The notes under the pieces: model-generated
Seen by the model: the letters and a program-made list of their open reading frames with translations, nothing else
Told to the model about the DNA's origin: nothing
Databases searched by the model: none
Part shown: positions 1 through 8,661 of the stretch, piece by piece
Layout: each line of letters begins with the position of its first letter
How positions within the stretch are numbered: position 1 is the stretch's first letter
NCBI GenBank assembly: GCA_037045435.1
Contig: JBAOID010000039.1
Span: 62,001-126,000, forward strand
Reading direction: 5' to 3'
Length of the DNA: 64,000 nt
Source: CBDUEF01 sp018063485
Lineage (GTDB): Bacteria > Pseudomonadota > Alphaproteobacteria > Rhodobacterales > Rhodobacteraceae
Made by a program: the position numbers and the translations under genes

Positions 1-1508
1 GTGAGACGCTGAAGCCTGATTCCCAAAATGTGCGCATGCTGACACCAGTGGGCAAAGAGCATCCCTATTACGCTGTTTTTGGTTGGGGTCCGGGGAACGG
101 ACTTACAGAGGCAGACGTGCCGGGTGCCAAAACCCAATGGAATTTGACATCGGGCGACACGTTGAAAGTGGATGCTCCGGCAACGCTGACCTGGGACAAC
201 GGCAAGGGACTGGTCTTTACCCGCACGATTTCGGTTGATGCCGAATTCATGTTCACAGTCTCTGATCAGGTGCAAAACAATGGCTCGGCACCCGTCCAAC
301 TCTATCCCTATGGAATTGTGGCCCGGTTTGGCCTTCCGAAACTGGAGAACATCTATGTGGTGCATGAAGGGCTGATCCGTCGGACCGACGGCACCTATCT
401 GGAACAGAAATACTCCAAACTGGCAGACCTGCCGGAGCTTGAAGGCGCGCGCGGCGAAATGGTTGAGGGCAAGACCGATGGGTGGATCGGCTTTACCGAT
501 CACTACTGGATGACAACCTTGATCCCCGATCAGGGCAAACCCTATACTGCGGTGGCAAAATACACGCCCGGTGCTGATATCTATCAAGCCGAGGTTCGCC
601 AGCCCTTGATGACTGTTGCCCCCGGTGCCACTGGCCAAACCACCACGCGGCTGTTTGCCGGGGCCAAGGAATGGGAGGCCATCAACACCTACCAAAAACG
701 CGACGGTATCGCCGGTTTCATTGATTCGATTGATTGGGGTTGGTTCTATTTCCTGACCAAGCCGATTTTCTACATTCTCCATATGTTGCATGGCCTGATT
801 GGCAACATGGGCCTGTCGATCATTGCGCTGACCTTCTTCCTGAAGGTGCTGGTGCTGCCATTGGCCTATAAATCCTATGTGTCGATGGCACGGATGAAGG
901 AGTTGCAACCCGAGATCGAGGCGCTGAAAGAGCGCACGGGCGATGACAAGCAAAAGCTGCAAAAGGAGATGATGCAGCTTTACAAGGAAAAGAAGGTCAA
1001 TCCGGCGGCGGGCTGTTTGCCGATCCTGATCCAGATCCCGATCTTCTTCTCGCTTTATAAAGTGATCTTTGTGACCATAGAGCTGCGTCAGGCCCACTTC
1101 TTTGGCTGGCTCCGCGATCTGTCCGCACCCGATCCGTCGTCATTGTTCAACCTGTTCGGGCTGTTGCCCTGGGCCGGACCGACGCCGCATACCCTGACCG
1201 CAACCATCTTCATCGGCGCGTTGCCAATCCTGTTGGGCATTTCGATGTGGTTGCAGCAAAAGCTGAACCCGGCACCCGCGGATCCGATGCAACAACAGAT
1301 CTTTGCCTGGATGCCTTGGGTTTTCATGTTCATGCTGGGCAGTTTCGCGAGCGGTTTGGTGGTTTACTGGATCACCAACAATACAATCACCTTCACGCAG
1401 CAATATCTGATCATGCGCAGCCATGGCCACACACCGGATATTTTCGGTAACATCCGGTCGAGCTTCAAGAAGAAGCCGGCGGTGGCTGCCCCGGTCAAAA
1501 AGAAATGA
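1..1508 (+). CDS. yidC: Membrane protein insertase YidC, 5' end cut by the window
   Basis: YidC/Oxa1 insertase, which places proteins into the inner membrane alone or with SecYEG. The frame is open to the window edge and the first visible Met (base 30) lies inside the periplasmic domain, so the true start is outside. About 230 residues of periplasmic beta-domain are followed by the conserved 60-kDa core: a first membrane segment (FYFLTKPIFYILHML), a cytoplasmic coiled-coil hairpin with MARMKELQPEIEALKE, then the NPAAGCLPILIQIPIFFSLY segment and two or three more membrane helices. The end is Lys-rich (SSFKKKPAVAAPVKKK), as in bacterial YidC with ribosome contact. The stop overlaps the next start (ATGA), so the two are translationally coupled. 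Identification is secure. Confidence 0.96.
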   Translation, partial: ETLKPDSQNVRMLTPVGKEHPYYAVFGWGPGNGLTEADVPGAKTQWNLTSGDTLKVDAPATLTWDNGKGLVFTRTISVDAEFMFTVSDQVQNNGSAPVQLYPYGIVARFGLPKLENIYVVHEGLIRRTDGTYLEQKYSKLADLPELEGARGEMVEGKTDGWIGFTDHYWMTTLIPDQGKPYTAVAKYTPGADIYQAEVRQPLMTVAPGATGQTTTRLFAGAKEWEAINTYQKRDGIAGFIDSIDWGWFYFLTKPIFYILHMLHGLIGNMGLSIIALTFFLKVLVLPLAYKSYVSMARMKELQPEIEALKERTGDDKQKLQKEMMQLYKEKKVNPAAGCLPILIQIPIFFSLYKVIFVTIELRQAHFFGWLRDLSAPDPSSLFNLFGLLPWAGPTPHTLTATIFIGALPILLGISMWLQQKLNPAPADPMQQQIFAWMPWVFMFMLGSFASGLVVYWITNNTITFTQQYLIMRSHGHTPDIFGNIRSSFKKKPAVAAPVKKK

Positions 1509-2251
1509 CGGGTCGGCTGGCACAGATCTGCCGCCACCCGATCAAGGGACACGGACGCGAAACCCTCGCGTCCGTTCGACTTTTTCCCGGAGAGTGCTTG
1601 CCGTTTGATCGTTACTGGGCGGTGGCACATGAGGCGGCAAAGCTGGTGCCCGGCTGGAATCCTTGTGTGAACTTCGCACGTGGAGCCAAAGCCCCTGCGC
1701 TGATGGCGATCACCTGCGCCTTGGATGAGGCGACCAGGACCGTCACTCTGAACCATCCAGAGACAGGGGCGCTGGCCTTTCGCCCGGATGATCCACTGGA
1801 CTTGCCGCATTTTCTGCAATGGATTGCTCCGTTGAGCCCACCCGATCGGGCGCAACCAATACAAATTGTGTCGGCAGGGCGTGGGATGACCGATAGCGCC
1901 TTTCCGTCGGTATCCATCCTGTCGTTGACCTCGTTGGGTGAACTTTCTGGCAAGATGGGCCGTGATTTGTCAATCGACCGTTGGCGTGGGAACCTGTGGA
2001 TAGACGGGGCCGCGCCATTTGCCGAGTTTGATTGGATCGGGCACGAGATCAAGATCGGGGCTGCCGTGTTGCGGATCGAAGAGCGGATCACCCGCTGTCG
2101 CGCGACGATGGCGAATCCCGTAACCGGCCAGATCGACGCCGACACTTTGACCGGGTTGCAAGACGGATATGGGCATCAGGATTTCGGCGTCTATGCCACA
2201 GTGATTTCGGGCGGTATTCTTGCCCAAGGCGATAAATGGAACCGGCTATGA
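1505..2251 (+). CDS. MOSC domain-containing protein
   Basis: 248-residue protein with an N-terminal MOSC beta-barrel-like part (starts RLAQICRHPIKG) and a C-terminal MOSC domain. The MOSC domain family includes the molybdenum-cofactor sulfurase C-terminus and mARC-type proteins and is thought to carry sulfur on a conserved cysteine; here the candidate is the Cys in ERITRCRATMANP (about residue 198). The substrate is unknown. It sits between yidC (4-bp ATGA overlap) and engB, an arrangement typical of Rhodobacteraceae, so it is probably co-transcribed with them. Confidence 0.85.
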   Translation: MTGRLAQICRHPIKGHGRETLASVRLFPGECLPFDRYWAVAHEAAKLVPGWNPCVNFARGAKAPALMAITCALDEATRTVTLNHPETGALAFRPDDPLDLPHFLQWIAPLSPPDRAQPIQIVSAGRGMTDSAFPSVSILSLTSLGELSGKMGRDLSIDRWRGNLWIDGAAPFAEFDWIGHEIKIGAAVLRIEERITRCRATMANPVTGQIDADTLTGLQDGYGHQDFGVYATVISGGILAQGDKWNRL

Positions 2252-2898
2252 CGATGAAATTCACCCTAGCACCAGACCCGGATGATTTCGCGCGAGAGGC
2301 GGGCAGGTTGCTGTTTGCCGGGCCGGTTGATTTTGTCAAAGGCGTGGTGGCGATGTCGGGGTTGCCCCCGGCAGATCGGCTTGAGGTATGTTTTGCCGGG
2401 CGCTCGAATGTTGGCAAATCAAGCCTGATCAACGCTTTGACCGGGCGCAAGAACCTTGCCCGCGCGTCGAACACGCCGGGCCGGACGCAGGAAATCAATT
2501 ACTTTGCGCTCGGAGATGTAAAGTATCTCGTTGACTTGCCGGGCTATGGCTATGCCGAAGCGCCCTTGGCGGTGGTCGCAAAATGGCAAGCCTTGCTCAA
2601 GAGCTTCTTGGCAGGGCGTCAGACCCTGCGTCGTGCGTTCGTATTGATTGACACCCGGCATGGGGTGAAGGCGGTTGATGAAGAGATCATGGCCCTGTTG
2701 GATCGTTCCGCCGTCACGTTTCAGGTGGTTATGACCAAGGCCGATAAGGTCAGCGTGGCGGAGCGCGAGGCCAATCTCGCGCAAACCATGGAGGCCATTG
2801 CCAAACATCCGGCTGCCTATCCTGAAGTAATCGTGACCAGTTCGGAAAAGGGTGACGGGGTTGAGACACTGCGAGCGGTTATTGCCTCGATGGCGTGA
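2236..2898 (+). CDS. engB: Ribosome biogenesis GTP-binding protein EngB/YihA
   Basis: TrmE-Era-EngA-EngB-Septin family GTPase needed for late assembly of the large ribosomal subunit. The G motifs are all visible: G1 GRSNVGKSS (about residues 55-63), G2 Thr in NTPGRT, G3 DLPGYGYA (about 100), G4 TKAD (about 157) and G5 TSSEKG near the end. 220 residues is the usual size. The frame opens at ATG 2236 inside the MOSC gene; an alternative ATG at 2248 overlaps the MOSC stop as ATGA and could be the coupled start. The 3' end overlaps the convergent ArsR gene by 20 bp. Confidence 0.95.
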   Translation: MEPAMTMKFTLAPDPDDFAREAGRLLFAGPVDFVKGVVAMSGLPPADRLEVCFAGRSNVGKSSLINALTGRKNLARASNTPGRTQEINYFALGDVKYLVDLPGYGYAEAPLAVVAKWQALLKSFLAGRQTLRRAFVLIDTRHGVKAVDEEIMALLDRSAVTFQVVMTKADKVSVAEREANLAQTMEAIAKHPAAYPEVIVTSSEKGDGVETLRAVIASMA

Positions 2899-3235
2899 TG
2901 TCGGCATCAGGATCTTCGGCCAGTTCGGTTTTCAAGAACCGCTCAAACGCGTCCAGATCCAGTTCCTCAAATTGCCCGAACCCTTGCATCCAGACCGAGG
3001 CAGCGCGCATTGCATCTGGTTCCAGTTTGCACCAGATCACACGTCCCCGCTTTTCCTGGCTGATCAATCCTGCCTCGGCCAGCAGTCTCAGGTGTTTGGA
3101 AATGGCGGCCAAAGACATCTGAAATGGGTCTGCCACATCGGTAACCGCCATGTCATCCTCAAGCAACATGCTCAGGATCGCGCGCCGGGTCCGATCTGCA
3201 AGAGCCGAGAAAATGGTATCAAGCCTGTCGATCAT
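2879..3235 (-). CDS. ArsR-family winged-helix transcriptional regulator
   Basis: Small helix-turn-helix protein of the ArsR/SmtB fold. The winged helix is clear: LSALADRTRRAILSMLLE, then a recognition helix in MSLAAISKHLRLLAEAGLI and the wing EKRGRVIWCKLE. There is no cluster of Cys/His that would mark a metal sensor, and the pattern resembles the SdpR/PaaX-like ArsR regulators often paired with SRPBCC proteins, but none lies beside it. I chose Met MIDRLDTIF (base 3235) as start; the frame is open up to a Met at 3301, which would add 22 residues. It is divergent from the ATP synthase operon and convergent with engB. Target unknown. Confidence 0.83.
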   Translation of the reverse strand: MIDRLDTIFSALADRTRRAILSMLLEDDMAVTDVADPFQMSLAAISKHLRLLAEAGLISQEKRGRVIWCKLEPDAMRAASVWMQGFGQFEELDLDAFERFLKTELAEDPDADITPSRQ

Positions 3236-3383
3236 CGCGCAATTATCGGGGCTTGTGCAGGTATCGTCAACCAAATGGTTGAATATGTGTTCAGGCTCCA
3301 AGGGCCGATAGGCGCGGAGTTCGTGACCTCAACAGCTTTCCAGGTTGTATATAAATCAATAGCTTGCCTGAAAAATCCGTTGC

Positions 3384-3412
3384 TTGACTCACACTCGTTC
3401 ACGGCCTAGGTA
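3384..3412 (+). promoter_or_regulatory. Putative sigma-70-like promoter of the F0 ATP-synthase operon
   Basis: TTGACT at 3384-3389, a 17-base spacer, then TAGGTA at 3407-3412, placed 28 bases before the atpI start codon. The -35 box is good; the -10 box is weak. This is inference from spacing and position only. Confidence 0.4.
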
Positions 3413-3439
3413 TCCCCAAACCTTCGGGGGGCTTTTGCC

Positions 3440-3775
3440 ATGAGTAAGGACGCCGACCGCGCTCGACTTGACGCGCTGGAAAAGCGGCTCGCCTCGGCCA
3501 AGCTTACTGCTGCGCCGCCTCGGCGGAGTGAGAAGGAAAACCACTATTCGCAGGCGCAAGTTGCCTGGCGCATGGTGATCGAACTTGTGGCCGGTCTGAT
3601 GATCGGTTTCGGCATTGGATACGGGCTGGATACCCTCTTGGGGACCATGCCGCTGTTTCTGGTGATCTTCATATTCGCGGGCTTGGCGGCAGGGGTGAAA
3701 ACCATGTTGCGGTCGGCAAAAGAACTGCAGGAACCGAAGGCCGCTGCTGTGGCCGACCAGCAAAAGGAAGACTGA
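3440..3775 (+). CDS. atpI: ATP synthase subunit I (AtpI-like assembly protein)
   Basis: 111-residue protein with a charged N-terminus, then two membrane segments (about residues 43-62, with VAGLMIGFGIGYGLD, and 68-88, with FLVIFIFAGLAAGVK). This is the AtpI/F0F1 assembly family, which helps c-ring assembly and possibly magnesium entry. It is the first gene of the F0 operon; atpB starts 1 base after its stop. The conserved Gly-rich first helix and its position leave little doubt. Confidence 0.88.
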   Translation: MSKDADRARLDALEKRLASAKLTAAPPRRSEKENHYSQAQVAWRMVIELVAGLMIGFGIGYGLDTLLGTMPLFLVIFIFAGLAAGVKTMLRSAKELQEPKAAAVADQQKED

Positions 3776-3776
3776 C

Positions 3777-4551
3777 GTGGCAGGGGAAGAGAATAGCGAA
3801 GGCGGTTTGGTGTTCCATCCGCTCCAGCAATTTGAGGTGCATCGCCTGTTCGGCGAGGGCCCGCTGCAATGGTATACGATCACCAATGCGACGCTTTGGC
3901 TGGCACTGGCACTGGTTGGCATCATTCTGGTCTTTGTGATGGGTTCATCCAGGCGCTCGCTTGTTCCTGGCCGGTTGCAGTCGATTGGCGAGGTCGCCTA
4001 TGATTTCGTGCATAACATGGTGGATGACGTCGCAGGCCATGACGGAGCGAAATACTTCCCTCTGGTCATGACGCTGTTCGTTTTCGTTCTGTTTTCCAAC
4101 ATGCTGGGTCTGATCCCTTCGGCCTTTGCGCCAACCTCGCATATCGCAGTAACGGCTATTCTGGGCTTTGGGGTGTTCCTGTTTGTCACGCTTCTGGGCT
4201 TTGTCAAACATGGCGCCCACTTCCTGGGCCTGTTCTGGATGAAAGACGCGCCGCTTGTTTTGCGCCCCGTTATCGCGGTGATCGAGTTGATTTCCTACTT
4301 CGTACGCCCGGTCAGCCATTCGATTCGTCTTGCTGGCAACATCATGGCAGGCCACGCCGTCATGAAGGTGTTCGCGGCTTTCGCTCCGATGATCCTGATT
4401 TCGAGCAATAGGTGTTGTCGTGACCCCGGTGTCGATCCTCGCCATCACCGCAATCTACGCGCTGGAGGTGCTGGTCGCCTTCATCCAGGCCTATGTTTTC
4501 ACCATCCTGACCTGTGTTTATCTGCGAGATGCCCTGCATCCCGCTCACTGA
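3777..4551 (+). CDS. atpB: ATP synthase F0 subunit a (frameshifted)
   Basis: Subunit a of the F0 proton channel, which forms the two half-channels next to the c-ring. The GTG start at 3777 follows the atpI stop by one base. The essential arginine is in HSIRLAGNIMAGH. After LISS the frame is lost: one extra base at about 4404-4407 puts the rest (AIYALEVLVAFIQAYVF, YLRDALHPAH) in the +1 frame, ending with TGA at 4549-4551. With one base removed the protein is 257 residues, a normal length. Uncorrected, the frame runs to 4589 with a nonsense tail. I take this as a sequence error, since the operon would otherwise be non-functional. Confidence 0.93.
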
Positions 4552-4600
4552 ACATAGTCTCAAACCCTATCAGATCTATTCCATCGTAAGGAGAAACAAC

Positions 4601-4840
4601 ATGGAACTCGCAGCAGCAGCAGCCTTGGGCAAATTCATCGGTGCAGGCCTTGCCGGTATCGGTTCGGGCGCATCGGCCATCGGCGTTGGCTATGTGGCCG
4701 GTAACTTCCTGTCGGGCGCCCTGCGCAACCCGTCGGCAGCCGGTTCGCAAACCGCAACCCTGTTCATCGGCTTGGCATTCGCCGAAGCATTGGGGATCTT
4801 CTCGTTCCTCGTTGCTCTGCTGCTGATGTTCGCAGTCTGA
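4601..4840 (+). CDS. atpE: ATP synthase F0 subunit c
   Basis: 79-residue proteolipid that forms the rotating c-ring. Two membrane hairpin helices flank the polar loop ALRNPSA, and the proton-binding carboxylate is the Glu in FAEALGIF. The start is ATG 4601, preceded by the strong ribosome site AAGGAG at 4588-4593; the frame is open further upstream but that part is the 3' end of atpB. Alanine-rich beginning MELAAAAALG and ending LLLMFAV are typical of Rhodobacteraceae. Confidence 0.96.
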   Translation: MELAAAAALGKFIGAGLAGIGSGASAIGVGYVAGNFLSGALRNPSAAGSQTATLFIGLAFAEALGIFSFLVALLLMFAV

Positions 4841-4923
4841 TCTGACCTTCGCATCCTTACGGTCGGGGGTGGTGCAATAACGCGCCACCTTCGAAACTCC
4901 CAAAGGGTCCGACGGAGGACATC

Positions 4924-5472
4924 ATGACGACCACGAACATCACTACCGAAGCGGTCGCCGGTGCCGCACATGAGGCAGCCTCGGGCGGTATGCCCCAGCT
5001 TGACCCTTCGCATTTTCCGAACCAGATCTTCTGGCTTCTGCTCACTCTGGTGGTGATATACTTTGTGCTGTCTCGCGTGGCTTTGCCGCGCATCGCGGGC
5101 ACAATGGCCACGCGCAAAGGAACCGTTACCGGCGATCTGGCGGCTGCTGAAGAGCTGAAGCAGAAAGCGGTCGAAGCTGAAAAGGCTTATCAAGCCGGGT
5201 TGGTCAAAGCGCGCACCGAAGCAAACGCCATTGTGGCTGAGGCCAAGGCGGTCATCCAGAAAGATCTTGCCAAGGCAACAGCCAAGGCAGATGCGGAAAT
5301 TTCCGCCAAGGCGGCCGAGTTTGAAGCCTCAATTGCCGAAATCCGTGAGGGCGCCGAAGAAGCGGTCACGGTTGTAGCCAAAGACACTGCCAATGAATTG
5401 GTCGCAGCATTGGGCGGGACCGTCGACGCCAAGGCGATTGGCGCCGCAGTCACTGCTCGGTTGAAAGGATAA
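4924..5472 (+). CDS. atpG: ATP synthase F0 subunit b'
   Basis: 182-residue b'-type stalk subunit, the second b-like subunit found in photosynthetic and other alphaproteobacteria. One membrane helix (IFWLLLTLVVIYFVLSRVAL, about residues 37-56) is followed by a long Ala/Glu/Lys-rich helix that pairs with subunit b to form the peripheral stalk. It starts at ATG 4924 with GGAGG five bases upstream, and is separated from atpF by only 4 bases. The gene name varies between genomes (atpG, atpF', atpX). Confidence 0.92.
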   Translation: MTTTNITTEAVAGAAHEAASGGMPQLDPSHFPNQIFWLLLTLVVIYFVLSRVALPRIAGTMATRKGTVTGDLAAAEELKQKAVEAEKAYQAGLVKARTEANAIVAEAKAVIQKDLAKATAKADAEISAKAAEFEASIAEIREGAEEAVTVVAKDTANELVAALGGTVDAKAIGAAVTARLKG

Positions 5473-5476
5473 GGCG

Positions 5477-6034
5477 ATGAAAAAGCTGATCGCCCCGCTG
5501 TTCGCTTTGCTTGCCACGCCGGCACTTGCTTCCGGTGGCCCGTTCTTTTCCTTGCGCAACACCAATTTCGTGGTGCTGCTGTCCTTTCTCGTGTTCGTTG
5601 CGATTTTGATCAAGGTGGATGCCTGGGGAAAGATTGCCGGATTGCTGGACGCGCGTGCAAAGCGGATTTCGGCGGAACTGGCCGAAGCCCGCGCCTTGCG
5701 CGATGAGGCGCGTGCGCTGCTCGATTCCTACACGGCCAAGCAGCAGGAAATGATCGCGCAGTCCGAGCGTATCGTGGCTACGGCCAAGGATGAGGCCAAT
5801 GCCGCCGCCACTCTGGCCAAGGCGGATCTCAAGCTCTCGATCCAGCGTCGTCTTGCGGCCGCTCAGGAACAGATCGCTTCCGCCGAAGCCTCGGCGATCC
5901 GCCAGGTGCGTGAGCGTGCGATTGCAGTGGCGATTGCCGCTGCGGGCGACGTTCTGTCCAAGCAAAGCACGGCGGAAAGCACGGCGGCTTCCATTGATGC
6001 CGCAATCGCGCAAGTGGAAGCCAAACTCCACTGA
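5477..6034 (+). CDS. atpF: ATP synthase F0 subunit b
   Basis: 185-residue b subunit of the peripheral stalk. It has a short N-terminal hydrophobic leader (MKKLIAPLFALLATPALA) that may be cleaved, then the membrane helix FVVLLSFLVFVAILIKVDAW and a long charged helix (RAKRISAELAEARALRDEAR). It is the last gene of the F0 operon; the F1 genes are not in this window, as is usual in Rhodobacteraceae, where F0 and F1 lie apart. Confidence 0.94.
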   Translation: MKKLIAPLFALLATPALASGGPFFSLRNTNFVVLLSFLVFVAILIKVDAWGKIAGLLDARAKRISAELAEARALRDEARALLDSYTAKQQEMIAQSERIVATAKDEANAAATLAKADLKLSIQRRLAAAQEQIASAEASAIRQVRERAIAVAIAAAGDVLSKQSTAESTAASIDAAIAQVEAKLH

Positions 6035-6053
6035 ATCTCTGAAAACCAGTAGG

Positions 6054-6080
6054 AAAGCCCGGTTTCTCCGGGCTTTTTTA
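6054..6080 (+). terminator. Rho-independent terminator of the F0 ATP-synthase operon
   Basis: The stem AGCCCGG/CCGGGCT with a TTTCT loop is followed by a run of T. It lies 20 bases after the atpF stop. Because the downstream gene is convergent and ends at 6078, the hairpin may serve both directions. Confidence 0.85.
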
Positions 6081-6845
6081 ACGCGTTTTTTCGTGTTGCA
6101 GTCGCTGTTTTGCGATTGCCTCATTCTGGTTGGACTTGACCTGCTCTGTCATGGCTTGTTGAACATAGCTCATGTGCCGGTCAACCGCTGCGCGTGCCTC
6201 AGACGGGTTGCGGGCCTGAATGGCAGCATTGATGGCGCGGTGCTGATCCAGCAGATTTTCGCGGGCCATGCGGTTGTGAAACATGATCTGGCGATTGTAG
6301 AAAACGCCCTGCCGCAGCAGATCATACATGGATCGCATCATATGAAGCATCACTACATTGTGGCTGGCTTCGATGATCGCCATATGAAAATTCGCATCAA
6401 GTTCGGCCTCGTCCGACGGGTCACGTTTCTTATGCGCGAGGGTCATCTTGTCAAAGATGGTATTGATCACCTGCAAGTCAGTGTCGGTTGCAAGACGGGC
6501 GGCGCGTTCGGCGGCAAGGCCTTCGAGATCGCGACGGAAGGCGATATAATCGAAAACGGCATTCTCGTGGCTGGCAAAAAGCTCAATCAGCGCGGGAGAG
6601 AACGCCGAACCAAGGACATCCGCCACAAACACTCCCGAATTCGGGCGCGCAATCAGCAAGCCCCGGCGCTCCAATTCTCCCACAGCCTCGCGCAAGGAAG
6701 GCCGTGAAACGCCCAGTCGTTCAGAGAGTTCGCGTTCAGCCGGTAGTCGCTCACCAGGGCGAAGAATACCCCGCAAGATCAGCAATTCGATTTGGGCCAC
6801 AACCGAATGCGACAGCTTTCCGGCTTCGATCTTGTGAAAGGGCAT
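6078..6845 (-). CDS. GntR-family regulator, FadR/FCD subfamily (possible glycolate-operon regulator)
   Basis: 255-residue transcription factor. The N-terminal winged helix is typical GntR (GERLPAERELSERLGVSRPS, about residues 30-49) followed by ELERRGLLIARPNSGVFV. The C-terminal all-helical FCD domain holds the metal/ligand-binding pattern: Arg/Asp in AFRRDLEG, DANFHMAIIEASHN, and His in DQHRAINAA and DRHMSYVQ. I chose Met MPFHKIEAGK (6845); the upstream extension would overlap its own promoter and operator. An inverted repeat over that promoter suggests autoregulation, and the same 23-bp pattern precedes glcD at 49.4 kb. The effector could be a small carboxylate such as glycolate or lactate, which is inference. 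Confidence 0.9.
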   Translation of the reverse strand: MPFHKIEAGKLSHSVVAQIELLILRGILRPGERLPAERELSERLGVSRPSLREAVGELERRGLLIARPNSGVFVADVLGSAFSPALIELFASHENAVFDYIAFRRDLEGLAAERAARLATDTDLQVINTIFDKMTLAHKKRDPSDEAELDANFHMAIIEASHNVVMLHMMRSMYDLLRQGVFYNRQIMFHNRMARENLLDQHRAINAAIQARNPSEARAAVDRHMSYVQQAMTEQVKSNQNEAIAKQRLQHEKTR

Positions 6846-6854
6846 GATGAGACT

Positions 6855-6885
6855 CCGAATTGGTTCAATTATATGGCCAATTCGG
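6855..6885. promoter_or_regulatory. Inverted-repeat operator over the GntR regulator's own promoter
   Basis: Perfect 9-bp arms CCGAATTGG (6855-6863) and CCAATTCGG (6877-6885) around a 13-bp AT-rich centre. Inside it, ATTGGT, 11 bases, then GCCAAT (6859-6881) is the same layout as the site before glcD. It covers the -10 box and most of the spacer of the regulator's promoter, the expected position for autorepression. Confidence 0.65.
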
Positions 6886-6896
6886 CGCCCTCTCAA
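6868..6896 (-). promoter_or_regulatory. Promoter of the GntR/FadR regulator
   Basis: Reading the minus strand, TTGAGA (6896-6891), a 17-base spacer, then a perfect TATAAT (6873-6868), about 23 bases before the chosen start codon at 6845. Both boxes are near consensus and the -10 is buried in the inverted repeat. Confidence 0.6.
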
Positions 6897-6900
6897 CCAC

Positions 6901-6930
6901 AAAGGGCCGGGCATCTTGCCCGGCCCTTTT
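6901..6930 (-). terminator. Terminator of the OmpA-like lipoprotein gene
   Basis: Strong GC stem: AAAGGGCCGGGC, a five-base loop, then GCCCGGCCCTTT. It lies directly after the end (6948) of the minus-strand OmpA-like gene and just upstream of the GntR promoter, so it insulates the two. Confidence 0.8.
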
Positions 6931-6947
6931 CATGGAAGGCAATCAGT

Positions 6948-7604
6948 TCATGAATTCGGGCGGATGATGATTTCCACGCGCCGGTTCTGCGCACGCCCGG
7001 CAGGCGTCAAATTTGACGCGATGGGCTGATCTTCACCCCGGCCATAGGCCGAAATCCGCCCGTTGGGCACACCACTTTCGCGCAGCACATTTGCCACCGA
7101 CACCGCGCGGCGCTGCGACAGATCCTGATTATAGGCGGCGGAACCGGAATTGTCGGTGTGCCCGACCACCTGAACCGTGCTGTTGGGATATTTCAAAAGC
7201 GATCCACCAACTGCCTTGATATCGCGGGTCAGATCCGAACGAAGTGTCGCAGAGTCGGTCGCAAACAGCAGGTCTTGCGGCATATTCACCACCAGATACT
7301 GGCCGTTGTTGGTGACAGAAATATTGGAATTGCCAATCGAGCCGCGCAGATCCGCGGCTTGTGCATCCAGAGTCTGCCCGATGGCACCGCCAATAGCCGC
7401 GCCAATGGCGCCTCCGACCACAGCCTTGACCAATTTGTCATCGCCTTTTGACGTTCCGCCAGCCACTGCTCCAACCAAGCCGCCGATGATCGCACCGTTT
7501 CTGGTGCGGGCATTGGGATCATTGGGATAGGCGTTCGGGTCAACACAGGCAGTAAGAGCGAAAAGGCCCAGAGAGCTGGCAAGTATGGAGGTAGTGAATT
7601 TCAT
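6948..7604 (-). CDS. OmpA-family lipoprotein with glycine-zipper segment
   Basis: 218-residue outer-membrane lipoprotein. The signal peptide MKFTTSILASSLGLFALTAC ends in a lipobox (LTAC), then a glycine-zipper stretch (GAIIGGLVGAVAGG, AIGAAIGGAIGQ, about residues 40-80) and a C-terminal OmpA/Pal peptidoglycan-binding domain with VVGHTDNSGSAAYNQDLSQR and GRGEDQPIASN...RRVEI. It probably anchors the outer membrane to peptidoglycan; YfiB/YiaD proteins have this plan. The frame is open to 7673, but the lipoprotein signal fixes the start at 7604. Confidence 0.9.
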   Translation of the reverse strand: MKFTTSILASSLGLFALTACVDPNAYPNDPNARTRNGAIIGGLVGAVAGGTSKGDDKLVKAVVGGAIGAAIGGAIGQTLDAQAADLRGSIGNSNISVTNNGQYLVVNMPQDLLFATDSATLRSDLTRDIKAVGGSLLKYPNSTVQVVGHTDNSGSAAYNQDLSQRRAVSVANVLRESGVPNGRISAYGRGEDQPIASNLTPAGRAQNRRVEIIIRPNS

Positions 7605-7685
7605 GATGCGGATGCCTCGAATTGTCTCGGCCCTTCTCGGAACCTTGAACAGCTTATAGCAGGGGCGCTCCATCTGGGACAGGGA

Positions 7686-8558
7686 TCATACGTTGCTGGC
7701 AGATTTCCGCGCATCAAAATCAGGCGAGCCAGCATCGCTCCGGGCGGCTTCCCATGCCAGCATGGCCCGTTTCACCGGTAGACCCCAGTGATAACCCCCC
7801 AATCCTGCCGATTTGCGAATGGCGCGGTGACACGGCACCAGAAAGCTGATCGGATTGCGCCCAACTGCCGTGCCAACAGCTCGCTGTGCCGATGGATGTC
7901 CAACCGCCGCCGCGAGTTCGGAATAGGTTGAAACATGGCCCGAGGGAATATGCAGCAGCGCCTCCCACACCTTGATCTGGAACGGCGCGCCAATAAGATG
8001 AAGCCGCGCCTCTCGCCCCGTCATTGCCGCGGCGACCATAGGTTGCAGTGCGCCGGCATCCTCCACATAGCGGGCATTTGGCCAGCGGCTTTTCAGATCC
8101 CGTATTGCCCAATCCCGGCCAAGCTCTTCGGTAAACCCAAGTCCGCAAATACCTCGGTCCGTGCCCATCACCAACATGTCCCCGAAGGGAGACTGGAAAT
8201 GCCCCCAGCGAATGGTTAGATCTGCCCCCCCTCGGGCATAGTCTCCGGGGCTCATCGCTTCCCATTTCAAGAACAGGTCATGCAACCGGCCAGTGCCGGA
8301 AAGCCCGCTGGCAAATGAGGTTTCCAGGGTGGTAAAGCGCTCGGCCAACAGACGCCGGGACAGATCGAGCGTCAGGTATTGTTGATACCCCTTGGGCGAC
8401 ACCCCAACCCATTGCGAGAAGATCCGCTGAAAATGCGCGGGGCTCATGCCCATGCGTTGGGCAAGAGCCTCCAATGTCAAGGCAGGACCGGCTTCATCAA
8501 TCACGCGCAGAGCACGCGCAATCACCGAGTAATGGTAGCTGGGGCTTTGATCGGTCAT
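7686..8558 (-). CDS. AraC-type regulator fused to methylated-DNA-protein cysteine methyltransferase (Ada-like)
   Basis: 290-residue protein with an N-terminal AraC helix-turn-helix (LTLEALAQRMGMSPAHFQRIF, about residues 28-48 in part, plus a second helix pair ending DYARG) and a C-terminal O6-alkylguanine transferase domain with the active-site motif VPCHRAI (about residue 243) and the helix-turn-helix region STYSELAAAVG. It removes alkyl groups from guanine onto its own Cys. It lacks the N-terminal zinc/phosphotriester domain of E. coli Ada, so it would not sense methylphosphotriesters. It is divergent from the endonuclease III gene, another DNA-repair gene. Confidence 0.92.
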   Translation of the reverse strand: MTDQSPSYHYSVIARALRVIDEAGPALTLEALAQRMGMSPAHFQRIFSQWVGVSPKGYQQYLTLDLSRRLLAERFTTLETSFASGLSGTGRLHDLFLKWEAMSPGDYARGGADLTIRWGHFQSPFGDMLVMGTDRGICGLGFTEELGRDWAIRDLKSRWPNARYVEDAGALQPMVAAAMTGREARLHLIGAPFQIKVWEALLHIPSGHVSTYSELAAAVGHPSAQRAVGTAVGRNPISFLVPCHRAIRKSAGLGGYHWGLPVKRAMLAWEAARSDAGSPDFDARKSASNV

Positions 8559-8661
8559 TTCTGTCTCCTTGTATCAAGGATAGAGCGTGTCCTGATGGCT
8601 TGCGACCCGTTTCTTGCGGCAAATGCTTGTTTGAGAGGGCAGGGTCGGGCATATCGGTGGC